Of a stretch of DNA of 64,000 nt, positions 41,639 through 51,149 are shown piece by piece. The notes beneath the pieces are model-generated. The model was given only the letters and a program-made list of their open reading frames with translations. It was not told the origin of the DNA and did no database searches. Source of the stretch: Alkalibacillus aidingensis (GTDB lineage: Bacteria; Bacillota; Bacilli; Bacillales; Alkalibacillaceae). The translations under genes and the position numbers were made by a program. The stretch covers positions 124,001 through 188,000 of the forward strand of contig NZ_JABXWU010000002.1 of the NCBI RefSeq assembly GCF_014595945.1, written 5' to 3'. Position 1 is the first letter of the stretch, and every line of letters starts with the position of its first letter.

Positions 41639-42240
41639 ATCGACTGTTGGGAGGGCTCGTCCAACCGTCGTGGTGGATCGTCCGACTGTCGAGGTGGCTT
41701 GTCCGACTGTCGAGGGGCTTGTCCGACCGTGAGTGGGCTCTGTCCGACTGTCGAGGTGGCTTGTCCGACTGTGAGTGGGCTCGGTCCGACTGTGAGTGGC
41801 CTCTGTCCGACTGTGAGTGGCCTCTGTCCGACTGTGAGTGGCCTCTGTCCGACTGTCGCGGTGCCCCGTCCGATCGTGAGTGGGCTCGGTCCGACTGTCG
41901 CGGTGCCCCGTCCGACTGTGAACGACCTCTGTCCGGCTGTCGCGGTGCCGCATCCGACTGTGAGTGGGCTCGGTCCGACTGTGAGTGGGCTCTGTCCGAC
42001 TGTCGCGGTGCCTCGTCCGATCGTGAGTGGGCTCTGTCCGACTGTCGCGGTGCCCCGTCCGACTGTGAGTGGGCTCTGTCCGACTGTCCCGGTGCCTCGT
42101 CCGATCGTGAGTGGGCTCTGTCCGACTGTCGCGGTGCCGCATCCGACTGTGAACGACCTCGGTCCGACTGTCCCGGTGCCTCGTCCGATCGTGAGTGGGC
42201 TCTGTCCGACTGTCGCGGTGCCGCATCCGACTGTGATCGC
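41639..42240. repeat. Tandem array 3: 21-bp units with TCCGACTGT core
   Basis: This fills 600 bp of the 930-bp gap between ftsE and cccB. Twenty-eight cores lie between 41,660 and 42,226, with 26 intervals of 21 bp and one of 20 bp; a degenerate core is at 41,639. Two main tails alternate, GAGTGGGCTC and CGCGGTGCC, making irregular 42-bp higher-order units. All six frames show long openings for this reason; the frames have heptad repeats only and no proper starts. A run of eight G precedes the array at 41,622. Confidence 0.95.
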
Positions 42241-42252
42241 TTTTAATCAAAA

Positions 42253-42281
42253 TAAAAAAGCTTTGGAATGAATTCCAAAGC
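42253..42281 (-). terminator. Terminator of cccB
   Basis: GCTTTGGAAT / ATTCCAAAGC, a perfect stem, followed on the minus strand by TTTTTTATTTTG. It directly borders array 3. Confidence 0.92.
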
Positions 42282-42303
42282 CCTCTAATCTGGATAAGTT
42301 TAA

Positions 42304-42609
42304 TTATTGTGAAGTTACGAAGTCTGCAATGTCGCTTGCTTCATCTTCAGAAACGTCTACTGGTGCCATTCCACCGTAACCTTCTAAGATAATGGAAACA
42401 ACTTCGTCATGATCGAAGTCATCGCCTGCATTTTCTAAGGATGGACCTGCTCCACCAGATAGGTCACCGCCGTGACAAGCTGCGCAGTTTTGCTGGTATA
42501 GGTCTTCACCTGCGGCTGTTTCAGAGGCGTCTCCATCATCACCGCCACCACCACAAGCAGCAAGTATGAGTACAAAGCCAAACAGTACTGCAAATAATGT
42601 TTTCTTCAT
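42304..42609 (-). CDS. cccB: Cytochrome c551, membrane lipoprotein
   Basis: 101 residues. A lipoprotein signal with lipobox LAAC (Cys19) is followed by a glycine/aspartate linker. The single haem site is CAACH (Cys42, Cys45, His46) and the axial methionine is probably Met81 in GYGGMAP. Lgt at 25,132 would lipidate it. It carries electrons outside the membrane to oxidases. The acidic body fits a salt-adapted protein. Same place as cccB in B. subtilis, after prfB. Confidence 0.95.
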   Translation of the reverse strand: MKKTLFAVLFGFVLILAACGGGGDDGDASETAAGEDLYQQNCAACHGGDLSGGAGPSLENAGDDFDHDEVVSIILEGYGGMAPVDVSEDEASDIADFVTSQ

Positions 42610-42663
42610 TTGTTGACCTCCTAAATCTTGTTTATATTATATGTTTTCCTAAACGTTCAAAAA

Positions 42664-43768
42664 TTATCCTTTAACTTTTGAACGTAAATAGGCGTCAATA
42701 AATAGATCGAGCTCGCCATCCATTACTGCTTGGGTATTTCCATTTTCGACGTTTGTGCGATGGTCTTTAACCATGTTGTACGGGTGGAAAACGTAAGACC
42801 TAATTTGGCTTCCCCAGCCAATTTCTTTTTGTTCACCACGGATGTCATCAAGTTCCTGTTGTTGTCGTTCAATCTCAAGTTGATAAAGTTTAGATTTCAA
42901 CATTTTCATGGCTTGTTCTCTATTTTTTATCTGAGAGCGTTCGGACTGACAGGTAACGATCGTGTTAGTTGGTAAATGTGTGATCCGAACGGCAGAATCA
43001 GTCGTGTTAACGTGTTGTCCACCTGCACCACTTGCTCGGTAAGTATCAATTTTTAAATCTTCTGTGCGAATATCAATTTCAATATCGTCATTGAATTCAG
43101 GCATGACATCTAGTGACGCAAAAGAAGTATGGCGTCTGCCTGAGGAATCAAATGGCGAAATACGCACAAGGCGGTGAACTCCTTTTTCTGCTTTTAAGTA
43201 GCCATAGGCATTATGACCTTGAATCAGCAGCGTTACGCTCTTAACACCCGCTTCATCACCTGGCAAATAATCCAGTGTTTCCACTTTAAACCCTTTTCGT
43301 TCGGCATAACGCGTGTACATTCTTAGAAGCATAGCTGCCCAATCCTGTGACTCAGTTCCGCCAGCTCCTGGGTGAATTTCGATAATCGCATTATTTTGAT
43401 CATAGGGTTCACTTAAAAGCATGTTTAATTCAAATTGGTTAAATTCGTCTTTAACCGATTGTAATTGCTCTTGCAGTTCTTCAAAAAGCTCTTGATCATT
43501 CTCTTCTTTAACTAATTCATATGAAACCTCAAGATTATCAAGGTTTTCTTCGTTTTTCTTAAAAGCGTTAACGATATTTTTCAAGCGATTCGTTTCATTA
43601 ATTACTTTTTGAGCTTGCTCTTGATCGTTCCAAAAATCGGGTTGAGTCATCTCGTGTTCAAGCTCATCAATTCGGGCTTGGTCATCTTCTAAGTCAAAGA
43701 GACCCCCTAAAGTTTTCTAGTTTTTCTTGTAATTGATCTAATTCATTTCGAATCGTTGCTAAATCCAT
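42664..43768 (-). CDS. prfB: Peptide chain release factor 2, with programmed +1 frameshift
   Basis: About 367 residues after frameshifting. Translation starts at the ATG at 43,768 (GAGGTGGG upstream) and reads [12 protein letters not shown] up to CTT-TGA at 43,694-43,699. Ribosomes then shift +1 and continue [19 protein letters not shown] in the main frame. The stop-codon reading tripeptide SPF and the catalytic GGQ ([11 protein letters not shown]) are both present. RF2 recognises UGA, so low RF2 favours the shift: autoregulation. Annotation from 43,650 would miss the first 39 residues or so. Confidence 0.96.
43693..43708 (-). promoter_or_regulatory. prfB frameshift signal
   Basis: AGGGGG (an internal Shine-Dalgarno-like site), three bases, then CTTTGAC: the classic RF2 +1 slippery stop. 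Confidence 0.96.
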
Positions 43769-43887
43769 AACTAATTACCCACCTCAACTAATATCATTAT
43801 AACCATATTATACCACCGAGAATGATTGAAAAAACGAACATTTAGTTACAATTTCCATATTCTTTGTTATTCCCGGTGATCACAAGT

Positions 43888-43926
43888 TAAAACCTTCTCC
43901 ACTCATAAAGAATGAAGAAGGTTTAT
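43888..43926 (-). terminator. Possible terminator after secA
   Basis: AAACCTTCT / AGAAGGTTT arms (17-nt loop) a few bases after the secA stop. The U-tract is weak (TTTTAACTTG). Confidence 0.5.
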
Positions 43927-43936
43927 GTTACTCTTA

Positions 43937-46450
43937 TTAATCTTGACCATGACAGTGTTTATACTTCTTACCACTACCACAAGGACATGGCTCATTACGT
44001 CCAACCTCTTTTTTCTTAACATACGGCTGAGGCTTCTTCTTCTCTTGTGGTCGACCACCAGCAACAGCTTTAGTACCAGTAGCGACTTGAACCCGTTGTA
44101 AGTTCTCACGGATTTGAGCTTTCATCGCGTATTTAGAAACTTCTTGTTCGACAGACGCGATCATATCTTCAAACATGCTGAAGCCTTCCATTTGATACTC
44201 TTGTAGTGGATCGGTTTGACCATAAGCACGCAGGTGAATACCTTGACGCAACTGATCCATCTGGTCAATGTGATCCATCCATTTTGAGTCAACTGTGCGC
44301 AGTAAAATAACCTTTTCAAACTCACGCATTTGTTCTTCTGTTAACTCTTGTTCACGCTGATCATATTTCTTCTTCACGATCTCCATGACCTGCTCGATCA
44401 TTTCATCTGACTCTTTACCTTTTAGGTCATCTGCTGTTAACTCATCTTGCTCCAAAATATTCGCATGTAAGAACGACGTTAAGCCTTCTAAATCCCAGTT
44501 CTCTTCATCCTCATCTTCTGTATATACTTCGACATTACGCTGAACGGTTGATTCAATCATGCCTTCAATAATGTCGCGTAAATTATCAGAGACAAGCACT
44601 TGGTTACGTTGTTCATAAATAATATCACGCTGCTGACGTAACACATCGTCATAGGCTAGGATTTGTTTACGCGCATCAAAGTTATTACCTTCAACACGTT
44701 TTTGAGCGGACTCAACTGCACGAGAAACCATTTTACTTTCAATCGGCTGATCATCAGCTAAACCGAAGCGATCCATCATCGAATGCATACGCTCAGAACC
44801 GAAGCGACGCATCAATTCATCTTCCATTGATAGATAAAATTGAGATACACCTGGGTCCCCTTGACGACCTGAACGCCCACGCAACTGGTTATCAATCCTG
44901 CGTGATTCGTGACGCTCCGTACCAATAACAGCAAGGCCTCCAAGGTCAGTAACCCCATCGCCTAGTTTAATATCAGTACCACGACCGGCCATGTTCGTCG
45001 CAATCGTTACGGCACCTTTTTGACCCGCTTGTAAAATGATTTCTGCTTCACTAAAGTGGTTCTTCGCGTTTAAAACATTGTGCTTAACGCCAGCTTTTTT
45101 AAGAAGATTAGAAATCACTTCTGACGTTTCAACGGCAACCGTACCAACTAAAACAGGCTGTCCTTTTTGATAGCGTGATTTAATATCCTCAACCATCGCT
45201 TTATATTTACCTTCAGTGGATTTGTAAATTAAATCCGGACGGTCATCACGGATAATCGGCTTGTTCGTAGGAATTTGAATGACGTTCATATTATAAATAT
45301 TACGGAATTCCTCTTCTTCCGTTTTCGCTGTACCTGTCATACCAGCAAGCTTATTGTACATACGGAAGAAGTTTTGGAACGTAATGGTTGCTAGCGTCAT
45401 ACTTTCCTTTTGAATTTGTAAGCCTTCCTTAGCTTCAATAGCCTGGTGTAGACCATCACTATAACGACGACCTTTCATTAGACGTCCCGTAAATTGGTCA
45501 ACGATGACAACCTCACCATCTTCAACCACATAATCGGTATCACGTTGCATGACCACATGGGCTTTTAACGCTTGATTAATATGGTGCGTTAACGACACAT
45601 TGTTAAGATCATATAAGTTTTCGATATTAAAGAATTTCTCCGCTTTCGTAATTCCACTTTCAGTTAACTGGACATTACGAGATTTCTCATCATATGTGTA
45701 GTCCTCTTCACTATTTAAGGTCGCAACAAAAGAATCTGCTTGCACATAATTAGTTTGGGACTTTTTCTGAGAACCAGAAATAATTAATGGTGTACGAGCT
45801 TCGTCAATTAAAATCGAGTCAACTTCGTCCACGATCGCAAAGTTGAGCGATCTTTGAACCATTTTTTCTTTATATAACACCATATTGTCACGTAAGTAAT
45901 CAAAGCCAAACTCATTGTTCGTACCATACGTGATATCACAAGCGTATGCTTCACGCTTTTCATCTTTAGTTAGGTCATTTTTATTTAAACCAACCGTTAA
46001 ACCTAACCATTGGTAAAGCTCGCCCATCTCATTAGCATCACGGTCTGCTAAATAATCGTTAACCGTAATAATATGAACGCCTTCACCAGATAGCGCATTT
46101 AAGTAAGCAGGCATCGTTGAAGCGAGCGTCTTACCTTCACCCGTTTTCATCTCAGCAATATCGCCATTGTGCAAGGCAATTGCGCCAAGAAGCTGAACGT
46201 AGTAAGGTCGCATGCCTAATACACGCTTAGCCGACTCACGAACAACGGCAAACGCCTCAACTAATAAATCATCAAGTGTCTCTCCCTCTTGATAACGCTT
46301 CTTAAATTCTTCTGTCTTCGCTTGTAACCCCGAGTCTGATAGCTTTTGAATATCAGGCTCAAGTGCTTCTATTTGATCTGCTATTTTACGATTTTTTTTC
46401 AATTGCTTTTCTGTTCCATCCCCAAAAACTTTAGTCAATAATTGCCTCAT
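43937..46450 (-). CDS. secA: SecA, preprotein translocase ATPase
   Basis: 837 residues. [17 protein letters not shown] is the Walker [20 protein letters not shown] motif II and its surroundings, and [15 protein letters not shown] a late helicase motif. The C-terminal zinc tail [18 protein letters not shown] binds SecB or phospholipid. It drives export through SecYEG and exports the secreted proteins and lipoproteins encoded here. It is a single gene between prfB and hpf as in B. subtilis. Confidence 0.98.
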   Translation of the reverse strand: MRQLLTKVFGDGTEKQLKKNRKIADQIEALEPDIQKLSDSGLQAKTEEFKKRYQEGETLDDLLVEAFAVVRESAKRVLGMRPYYVQLLGAIALHNGDIAEMKTGEGKTLASTMPAYLNALSGEGVHIITVNDYLADRDANEMGELYQWLGLTVGLNKNDLTKDEKREAYACDITYGTNNEFGFDYLRDNMVLYKEKMVQRSLNFAIVDEVDSILIDEARTPLIISGSQKKSQTNYVQADSFVATLNSEEDYTYDEKSRNVQLTESGITKAEKFFNIENLYDLNNVSLTHHINQALKAHVVMQRDTDYVVEDGEVVIVDQFTGRLMKGRRYSDGLHQAIEAKEGLQIQKESMTLATITFQNFFRMYNKLAGMTGTAKTEEEEFRNIYNMNVIQIPTNKPIIRDDRPDLIYKSTEGKYKAMVEDIKSRYQKGQPVLVGTVAVETSEVISNLLKKAGVKHNVLNAKNHFSEAEIILQAGQKGAVTIATNMAGRGTDIKLGDGVTDLGGLAVIGTERHESRRIDNQLRGRSGRQGDPGVSQFYLSMEDELMRRFGSERMHSMMDRFGLADDQPIESKMVSRAVESAQKRVEGNNFDARKQILAYDDVLRQQRDIIYEQRNQVLVSDNLRDIIEGMIESTVQRNVEVYTEDEDEENWDLEGLTSFLHANILEQDELTADDLKGKESDEMIEQVMEIVKKKYDQREQELTEEQMREFEKVILLRTVDSKWMDHIDQMDQLRQGIHLRAYGQTDPLQEYQMEGFSMFEDMIASVEQEVSKYAMKAQIRENLQRVQVATGTKAVAGGRPQEKKKPQPYVKKKEVGRNEPCPCGSGKKYKHCHGQD

Positions 46451-46570
46451 TGCTTTTGCACCTCATATCCTCTTGTTTACAACAATCCAACTATAATGAT
46501 AACACTATCAAAACACTGATGACAACTAACTAAGACATAGAAACGTTAGACACATATTGACGATTGGTGA

Positions 46571-46610
46571 AAAAAAAGACCAGCTTCCATATGGTTAACA
46601 GAGAGCTGGT
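46571..46610 (-). terminator. Terminator of the 46,633 gene
   Basis: ACCAGCT / AGCTGGT, followed on the minus strand by CTTTTTTTT. It stands just upstream of secA. Confidence 0.8.
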
Positions 46611-46632
46611 AAAATACAAGATCAAGAGGAGG

Positions 46633-46854
46633 CTATTCAATTCGACATGAGGGAGTGTCAGGAAAGGAATAAGTTAAATTAGGTTCGGAGGTTACTTCAG
46701 GAAAACGGTTCTCAAGCATGGACACACGTTTATTCGTTGCGGCAATAATCCGCATTAATTGGGAAATCAACTTGCTTTGTTGATTTAACTGCTGTTCTAA
46801 ACCCGTACAGTGAAAACATTGATTACGATCGTTCAACTCGTATTCCCCCTTCAT
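46633..46854 (-). CDS. Small protein with paired cysteines, unknown
   Basis: 73 residues: CFHCTGLEQQLNQQSKLISQ near the start has a Cys-x-x-Cys pair, and a helix with possible coiled-coil character follows. No family was recognised. GGGG and a second start codon lie just upstream (MKGEYELNDRNQ). A clear terminator follows it, which supports a real transcript between secA and array 4. Confidence 0.5.
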   Translation of the reverse strand: MKGEYELNDRNQCFHCTGLEQQLNQQSKLISQLMRIIAATNKRVSMLENRFPEVTSEPNLTYSFPDTPSCRIE

Positions 46855-46899
46855 GATCTTGTTATATTAGTTATATCACGGGTTTGAACCTAGTGGTAG

Positions 46900-47085
46900 C
46901 CCCCTTCATTTGAGGCAGTTTTGTGGTATTAGCATTAAGTTGGCTAGTTTTGTTAGGTGTGCAATTTTCGGGGAGATAATTTGGTTTTGGCACGGGGAAA
47001 ATTTTTTTAAAAAATTTTTGTATGGGGTTTGCGTGGGGGGGTTTTGAGTTGTTTTAAGCCTTGTGGTGAGCGGTTTTGAGTGATT
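46900..47085. other. G/T-rich, AT-palindromic stretch beside array 4
   Basis: No gene. The plus strand is G+T rich and C-poor. A 20-bp A/T palindrome-like run (AAAATTTTTTTAAAAAA and following T) at about 46,999-47,020 is followed by GGGGTTTGCGTGGGGGGG. It is adjacent to the first unit of array 4. Confidence 0.5.
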
Positions 47086-47087
47086 GA

Positions 47088-47895
47088 TTGCTGGAGGAGC
47101 TTGTTTGGGAAGAGAGACGGGCTCTCTTTGACCAGTTTCCTGCTGGATGCGCCTGCTCTGGGAAGAGAGACCGGCTTTCTTTGACCAGTTCCCTGCTGGA
47201 TTGGCTTGCTTCGGGAAGAGAGACCGGCTTTCTTTGACCAGTTTCCTGCTGGATGGGCCTGCTCCGGGAAGAGAGACCGGCTTTCTTTGACCAGTTCCCT
47301 GCTTGATTGGCTTGCTCCGGGAAGAGAGACCGGCTCTCTTTGACCAGTTTCCTGCTGGATGGGCTTGCTCCGGGAAGAGAGACCGGCTTTCTTTGACCAG
47401 TTTCCTGCTGGATGGGCTTGCTCCGGGAAGAGAGACGGGCTCTCTTTGACCAGTTTCCTGCTGGATGGGCTTGCTTCGGGAAGAGAGACCGCCTTTCTTA
47501 GACCAGTTTCCTGCTGGATGCGTCTGCTCTGGGAAGAGAGACCGGCTCTCTTTGACCAGTTTCCTGATGGATGCGCCTGCTCCGGGAAGAGAGACCGGAT
47601 CTCTTTGACCAGTTTCCTGATGGAGGGGCTTGCTCCGGGAAGAGAGACCGGCTCTCTTTGACCAGTTTCTTGCTGGATGGGCTTGCTCCGGGAAGAGAGA
47701 CCGGCTCTCTTTGACCAGTTTCTTGCTGGATGGGCTTGCTCCGGGAAGAGAGACCGGCTCTCTTTGACCAGTTTCTTGCTGGATGGGCTTGCTCCGGGAA
47801 GAGAGACCGGCTTTCTTTGACCAGTTTCCTGCTGGATTGGCCTGCTCCGGGAAGAGAGACCGGCTTTCTTTGACCAGTTTCCTGTTGTGATCTCT
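47088..47895. repeat. Tandem array 4: fifteen 53-bp hairpin units
   Basis: TGACCAGTT recurs every 53 bp from 47,129 to 47,871: 15 copies. Each unit holds two inverted repeats. The first is AAGAGAG-ACCGG-CTCTCTT, in which alternative copies read CTTTCTT, keeping pairing by G-U. The second is CCAG-TTTCCTG-CTGG. As 53 is not a multiple of three, the minus-strand frame stays open while cycling through three phases (QQETGQREPVSLP, KLVKESRSLFPEQ, GNWSKKAGLSS). A 316-residue frame results; it is very unlikely to be a gene. Confidence 0.95.
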
Positions 47896-47896
47896 T

Positions 47897-47960
47897 GCCC
47901 GTCAATTAGACCGCTTTTAATTGAGGCTTTTGCATCAGGAGTGGCCTTTTCTGTCAATTA
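47897..47960. repeat. Two stray copies of the array-5 hairpin
   Basis: GTCAATTAG-ACCGCTT-TTAATTGAG at about 47,899-47,924 and a half-copy CTGTCAATTAGATC at 47,950-47,964. These are the complement-orientation form of the stem of array 5 (CTAATTGAC / GTTAATTAG), 15 kb away, at the edge of array 4. Confidence 0.6.
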
Positions 47961-48028
47961 GATCCTCCTTCTCTTACCAGCTCCGAGACTTCCACAAGCA
48001 TAAAATCACCACCAAGAAGCCAAAATGA

Positions 48029-48059
48029 AACCCAGTAGCAAAGTCAATCACTACTGGGT
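48029..48059 (-). terminator. Terminator of hpf
   Basis: AACCCAGTAG / CTACTGGGT with a 12-nt loop just after the hpf stop. The minus-strand U-tract is moderate (TTTCATTTTGG). Confidence 0.75.
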
Positions 48060-48073
48060 CGCTTTTTCAGCGT

Positions 48074-48637
48074 TTATGCATTTGGTTCAATCAGTCCATA
48101 TTTTCCGTCTTTACGTTTGTAAACGACGTTTGTGTCACCCGTATCTGAATTCTCAAATACGTAGAATGTATGACCGAGCATGTCCATTTGGAGGACTGCT
48201 TCTTCTTCGTCCATCGGCTTTAGATCAAATTGCTTTTTCTTGACGATGTCAATGGTATCATCCTCGGCCTCTGCTTGGCCATTTAGGGCTTCCTTTTCCA
48301 TCTCTGCAAAAACATATTTGGCTGCACCTTGTTGACGGAATTTACGATTTATCTTGGTCTTATATTTACGAATCTGTCTTTCTAATTTATCTAAGACTAA
48401 ATCAATGGCTGCATATAAATCGGTATGACCTTCTTCTGCACGTAGCAATAAGTCTGTCATCGGTATGGTTACCTCAATTTTTTGTTCATCGTTGTGAACA
48501 CTTAAGTTGACGTGAACCTCTGATGTTGGAGGCGTATCAAAATAACGCTCCAGTTTCCCAATTTTCTTTTCAACATACTCTCGGATCGCATCTGTAACTT
48601 CGATGTTTTCCCCTCTGACGTTGTAGATCATATGCAA
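48074..48637 (-). CDS. hpf: Long-form ribosome hibernation promoting factor
   Basis: 187 residues. The N-terminal domain (about 1-100, YNVRGENIEVTDAIREYVEK) binds the decoding centre. The C-terminal domain (about 125-187, VKKKQFDLKPMDEEEAVLQM) dimerises ribosomes into 100S particles. It is YvyD in B. subtilis, induced by general stress. A sigma-B promoter matching consensus lies directly upstream. AGGAGG precedes the ATG. Confidence 0.96.
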   Translation of the reverse strand: MHMIYNVRGENIEVTDAIREYVEKKIGKLERYFDTPPTSEVHVNLSVHNDEQKIEVTIPMTDLLLRAEEGHTDLYAAIDLVLDKLERQIRKYKTKINRKFRQQGAAKYVFAEMEKEALNGQAEAEDDTIDIVKKKQFDLKPMDEEEAVLQMDMLGHTFYVFENSDTGDTNVVYKRKDGKYGLIEPNA

Positions 48638-48674
48638 GTCCTCCTTTATAAGTACTATGTAACTATATTCAACA

Positions 48675-48700
48675 ATACCCGGAAAAATCCCTTCTTAAAC
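48675..48700 (-). promoter_or_regulatory. Sigma-B promoter of hpf
   Basis: GTTTAA, 14 bases, GGGTAT on the minus strand, ending 38 bases before the ATG: an exact match to the general-stress consensus. It matches the known sigma-B control of the B. subtilis gene. Confidence 0.85.
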
Positions 48701-48733
48701 CTATAAAAATAAAGTAATTTTCTGTCGACTCTA

Positions 48734-48780
48734 AAAAATTAAAAAAGGCAAACTCCTTAAGCCTAGAGAGCATGCCTTTT
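48734..48780 (-). terminator. Terminator of the flaG-fliDST operon
   Basis: AAAAGGCA / TGCCTTTT arms with an inner CTC / GAG match, followed by TTTTAATTTTTTAG on the minus strand. Confidence 0.8.
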
Positions 48781-48783
48781 GCA

Positions 48784-49134
48784 CTAATTTTTCTTATCAA
48801 TAAAACTTCCATCTTTGCCATAAAGATTTTGATAAGGATTGATATATTTTTTGTTTGATGCTTGTTTTTTCTTAAATGAAGCAAAGTCCTGTTGAAAACT
48901 CTTCAAATAATGATCGACGAGCTGGCGTAAGTTTTGATCCATTTTAATTAGTTCTTGTCCTAAATGCTTCTCGTCATCACTATAAGGGCCTTCGATTTTT
49001 TTAAGTAACTGGTCTCGTTTAGAAACAAAGTCCTCAAATGCGTTAATCAATTCCTCACGCTTCTTCTGTTCCGGTTGTTCAAATAACTCGATCATTTGTT
49101 GGGTGAGCGTGTATAACGCTTTAAGTTCGGTCAT
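48784..49134 (-). CDS. fliT: FliT-like flagellar chaperone
   Basis: 116 residues, helical. Start overlaps the fliS stop (TAATG). It is assigned by position and the pattern of the FliT group: TLTQQMIELFEQ near the N-terminus and a lysine-rich tail. FliT is the chaperone of the cap protein FliD. End of the flaG-fliD-fliS-fliT operon. Confidence 0.85.
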   Translation of the reverse strand: MTELKALYTLTQQMIELFEQPEQKKREELINAFEDFVSKRDQLLKKIEGPYSDDEKHLGQELIKMDQNLRQLVDHYLKSFQQDFASFKKKQASNKKYINPYQNLYGKDGSFIDKKN

Positions 49135-49538
49135 TACGCTTTGGCCCCCGATTTTTGACTTTGTTGTCGGTTTAATTTAATGACTTCTTTCCACGTATCA
49201 CGCAATTCTTCAACCATGCCTTGTGCTTCATCAAGCATTGCTGTATCGTTTTTTAAATTGGCTTCGCGTAAACGATAATTAATATAATCATAAAGTGGCA
49301 TTAATTGATTAGAAATTTCAATCTCTGGATTCAACGTCACCATTAATTCGCTAATGATGTTTTGTGCTTTTTGGAGATTTGTATTTTTCGCTTCAATATC
49401 CTTCTTTTCCATCGCACGTTTGGACAGCTTAATAAACTTCACACATCCATTATAAAGTTGAAGCGTTAACTCAGCAGGAGATGCGGTTGAAATTGAATTC
49501 TGCTGATATGCTTGATACGGTTGGCCATATGCCATCAT
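49134..49538 (-). CDS. fliS: FliS, flagellin export chaperone
   Basis: 134 residues, all helical. The AYQQNSISTASPAELTLQLY region, then MLYNGCVKF-like helix (LYNGCVKFIKLSKRAMEKK), is the FliS signature. FliS holds flagellin in the cytoplasm before export and in Bacillus helps the CsrA-FliW switch by freeing flagellin. It starts 24 bp after fliD. Confidence 0.95.
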   Translation of the reverse strand: MMAYGQPYQAYQQNSISTASPAELTLQLYNGCVKFIKLSKRAMEKKDIEAKNTNLQKAQNIISELMVTLNPEIEISNQLMPLYDYINYRLREANLKNDTAMLDEAQGMVEELRDTWKEVIKLNRQQSQKSGAKA

Positions 49539-49562
49539 TCATACACTCCTTTAACCCTAATA

Positions 49563-51128
49563 CTAACCCATTTGACCTAATTGTTGTTGCATTTGTTGAG
49601 ACTGGTTATTCATTTCCTGAACGGCTTGTTCCATTCGGTTAAATTGATCCCAGTAACGTTGCTCAGTCTGTTGCATGCGACGCTCAAAATTCTGCATACG
49701 ATCAGACATACTTAAAAGCTCGCGTCCCATCGTATATTGATGTTCTGTACGCAGCTCATTACCCGCACGATCCGTAATACGATCCATCATATTACTAACG
49801 GAATCCTCTACACGGTTAACAACTCCACGTGTTTCGTCGTCTTCATTACGCGAAAACAATCTAAATACCGCTTCAGAATCATCCTGCAAAGCACTACGTA
49901 ACTGATCCTCATCAACTTCTAGCTTACCACCATCACGCCAGTTGGATGAAGTCGTAATTCCTACATCAAGTACCGACTGATAATCCTCATTGACTTCATT
50001 TTCCACCGAAGAATACCAAGCTGTACGCATGCTAGATAAACCACTTTGAATAATGTTATCACTTCTTAATAAACCACTATTGGAACGCTCTTCCCATAGT
50101 TCAATTTCACTCTCTGACATCTCTTGTCGTTGAGCTTCAGTTAATGGAGGATAATCACGGTGGCGCTCTTCAGTTGTTTTCTCATTTAGAAACTCAATCA
50201 TTTCATTATATTTATCTACGAATTCAGTGATTTTTTCAACTGCGCCATCCACGTCATTTTTCACAGAAATAGAGGCAGGGCTTTCAGTTGTATCATTAAA
50301 TTCAAATGTAACTCCATTTGCCTCATACTCGTTATCTCTAGACGTCATCTCAATCCCATTATAAGAAAACTCTGCATCAGTTCCTCCGATCTCTCGCTTT
50401 TCCCAACCATTATCGCCTTGGACACCATTTTTAATTTGCAAGGTATTAGTTAGGAAGGCAGAATCGGTTTCACCATTAAATCCAATTTCAGCACCTAAGT
50501 ACTCATCAGTGTTATTATAGCTTCCGGTACGCGTTGTCTCTAAAAACACTTGCTTCATGTTTTCATCATAAAATCCACGGACTCTTCCACCAGATTCATC
50601 AGAGATCTTATCTAACACATCATTTAATGAATCAGTGGATGGATCGAATTCAACCTTGTGTTCTTCTTCACTTCCATCTTCGTTAAATGTGGAAAAAACA
50701 AATGAGTCTCCTTCAATCGGATTATTGAAATTCAGATCTTCCAACACATCATCTGGATCAAAATCCTCGTCATCAGTGATCGCACCTACACTGTGATTCA
50801 AAGCTGTGCTTGCTAATTCGTCCACATCAATTTTGTAGTTACCCTCATCCGCATCACTAGATACACTCGCTGATACCGCATCAGGCTGTGACGAATTTGC
50901 CTCACTTTGTTGATAAGTCGTAGACATCCGCATATCCAAAAACATGTTATCAAATTCGGAAAGCTTCGTATTAACCTCTCTGTAGGCATCGCGTTGTAAA
51001 GTTAACCAATTTTGATCCTGCTCCATCTTTTGTAGTGGCTGACGCTCAGCTTCCATTAAGTCTCCAACGATTTGTTCGACATCCATACCAGAAGCAAAAC
51101 CAGTCATACGCATTTGATTTGAAATCAT
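49563..51128 (-). CDS. fliD: FliD, flagellar filament cap
   Basis: 521 residues. The N-terminus MRMTGFASGMDVEQIVGDLM and the C-terminal coiled helix (MSDRMQNFERRMQQTEQRYW, then a Gln-rich end) are the D0-like parts that form the cap. The middle is highly acidic (VSSDADEGNYKIDVDEL), consistent with salt adaptation. It sits between flaG and fliS. Confidence 0.95.
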   Translation of the reverse strand: MISNQMRMTGFASGMDVEQIVGDLMEAERQPLQKMEQDQNWLTLQRDAYREVNTKLSEFDNMFLDMRMSTTYQQSEANSSQPDAVSASVSSDADEGNYKIDVDELASTALNHSVGAITDDEDFDPDDVLEDLNFNNPIEGDSFVFSTFNEDGSEEEHKVEFDPSTDSLNDVLDKISDESGGRVRGFYDENMKQVFLETTRTGSYNNTDEYLGAEIGFNGETDSAFLTNTLQIKNGVQGDNGWEKREIGGTDAEFSYNGIEMTSRDNEYEANGVTFEFNDTTESPASISVKNDVDGAVEKITEFVDKYNEMIEFLNEKTTEERHRDYPPLTEAQRQEMSESEIELWEERSNSGLLRSDNIIQSGLSSMRTAWYSSVENEVNEDYQSVLDVGITTSSNWRDGGKLEVDEDQLRSALQDDSEAVFRLFSRNEDDETRGVVNRVEDSVSNMMDRITDRAGNELRTEHQYTMGRELLSMSDRMQNFERRMQQTEQRYWDQFNRMEQAVQEMNNQSQQMQQQLGQMG

Positions 51129-51149
51129 TTCTAGTCACCACCTCGTTCG

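Noticed and set aside
41600-42271. Frames of 190-216 residues in array 3
   Set aside because: Same cause: repeats of 21 bp. Three overlapping frames on two strands all open, none with start signals.
47007-47957. 316-residue frame with QQETGQREPVSLP-type repeats
   Set aside because: The 53-bp repeat happens to lack stops in all three minus-strand phases. No start signal, and the sequence is better explained as DNA hairpins.
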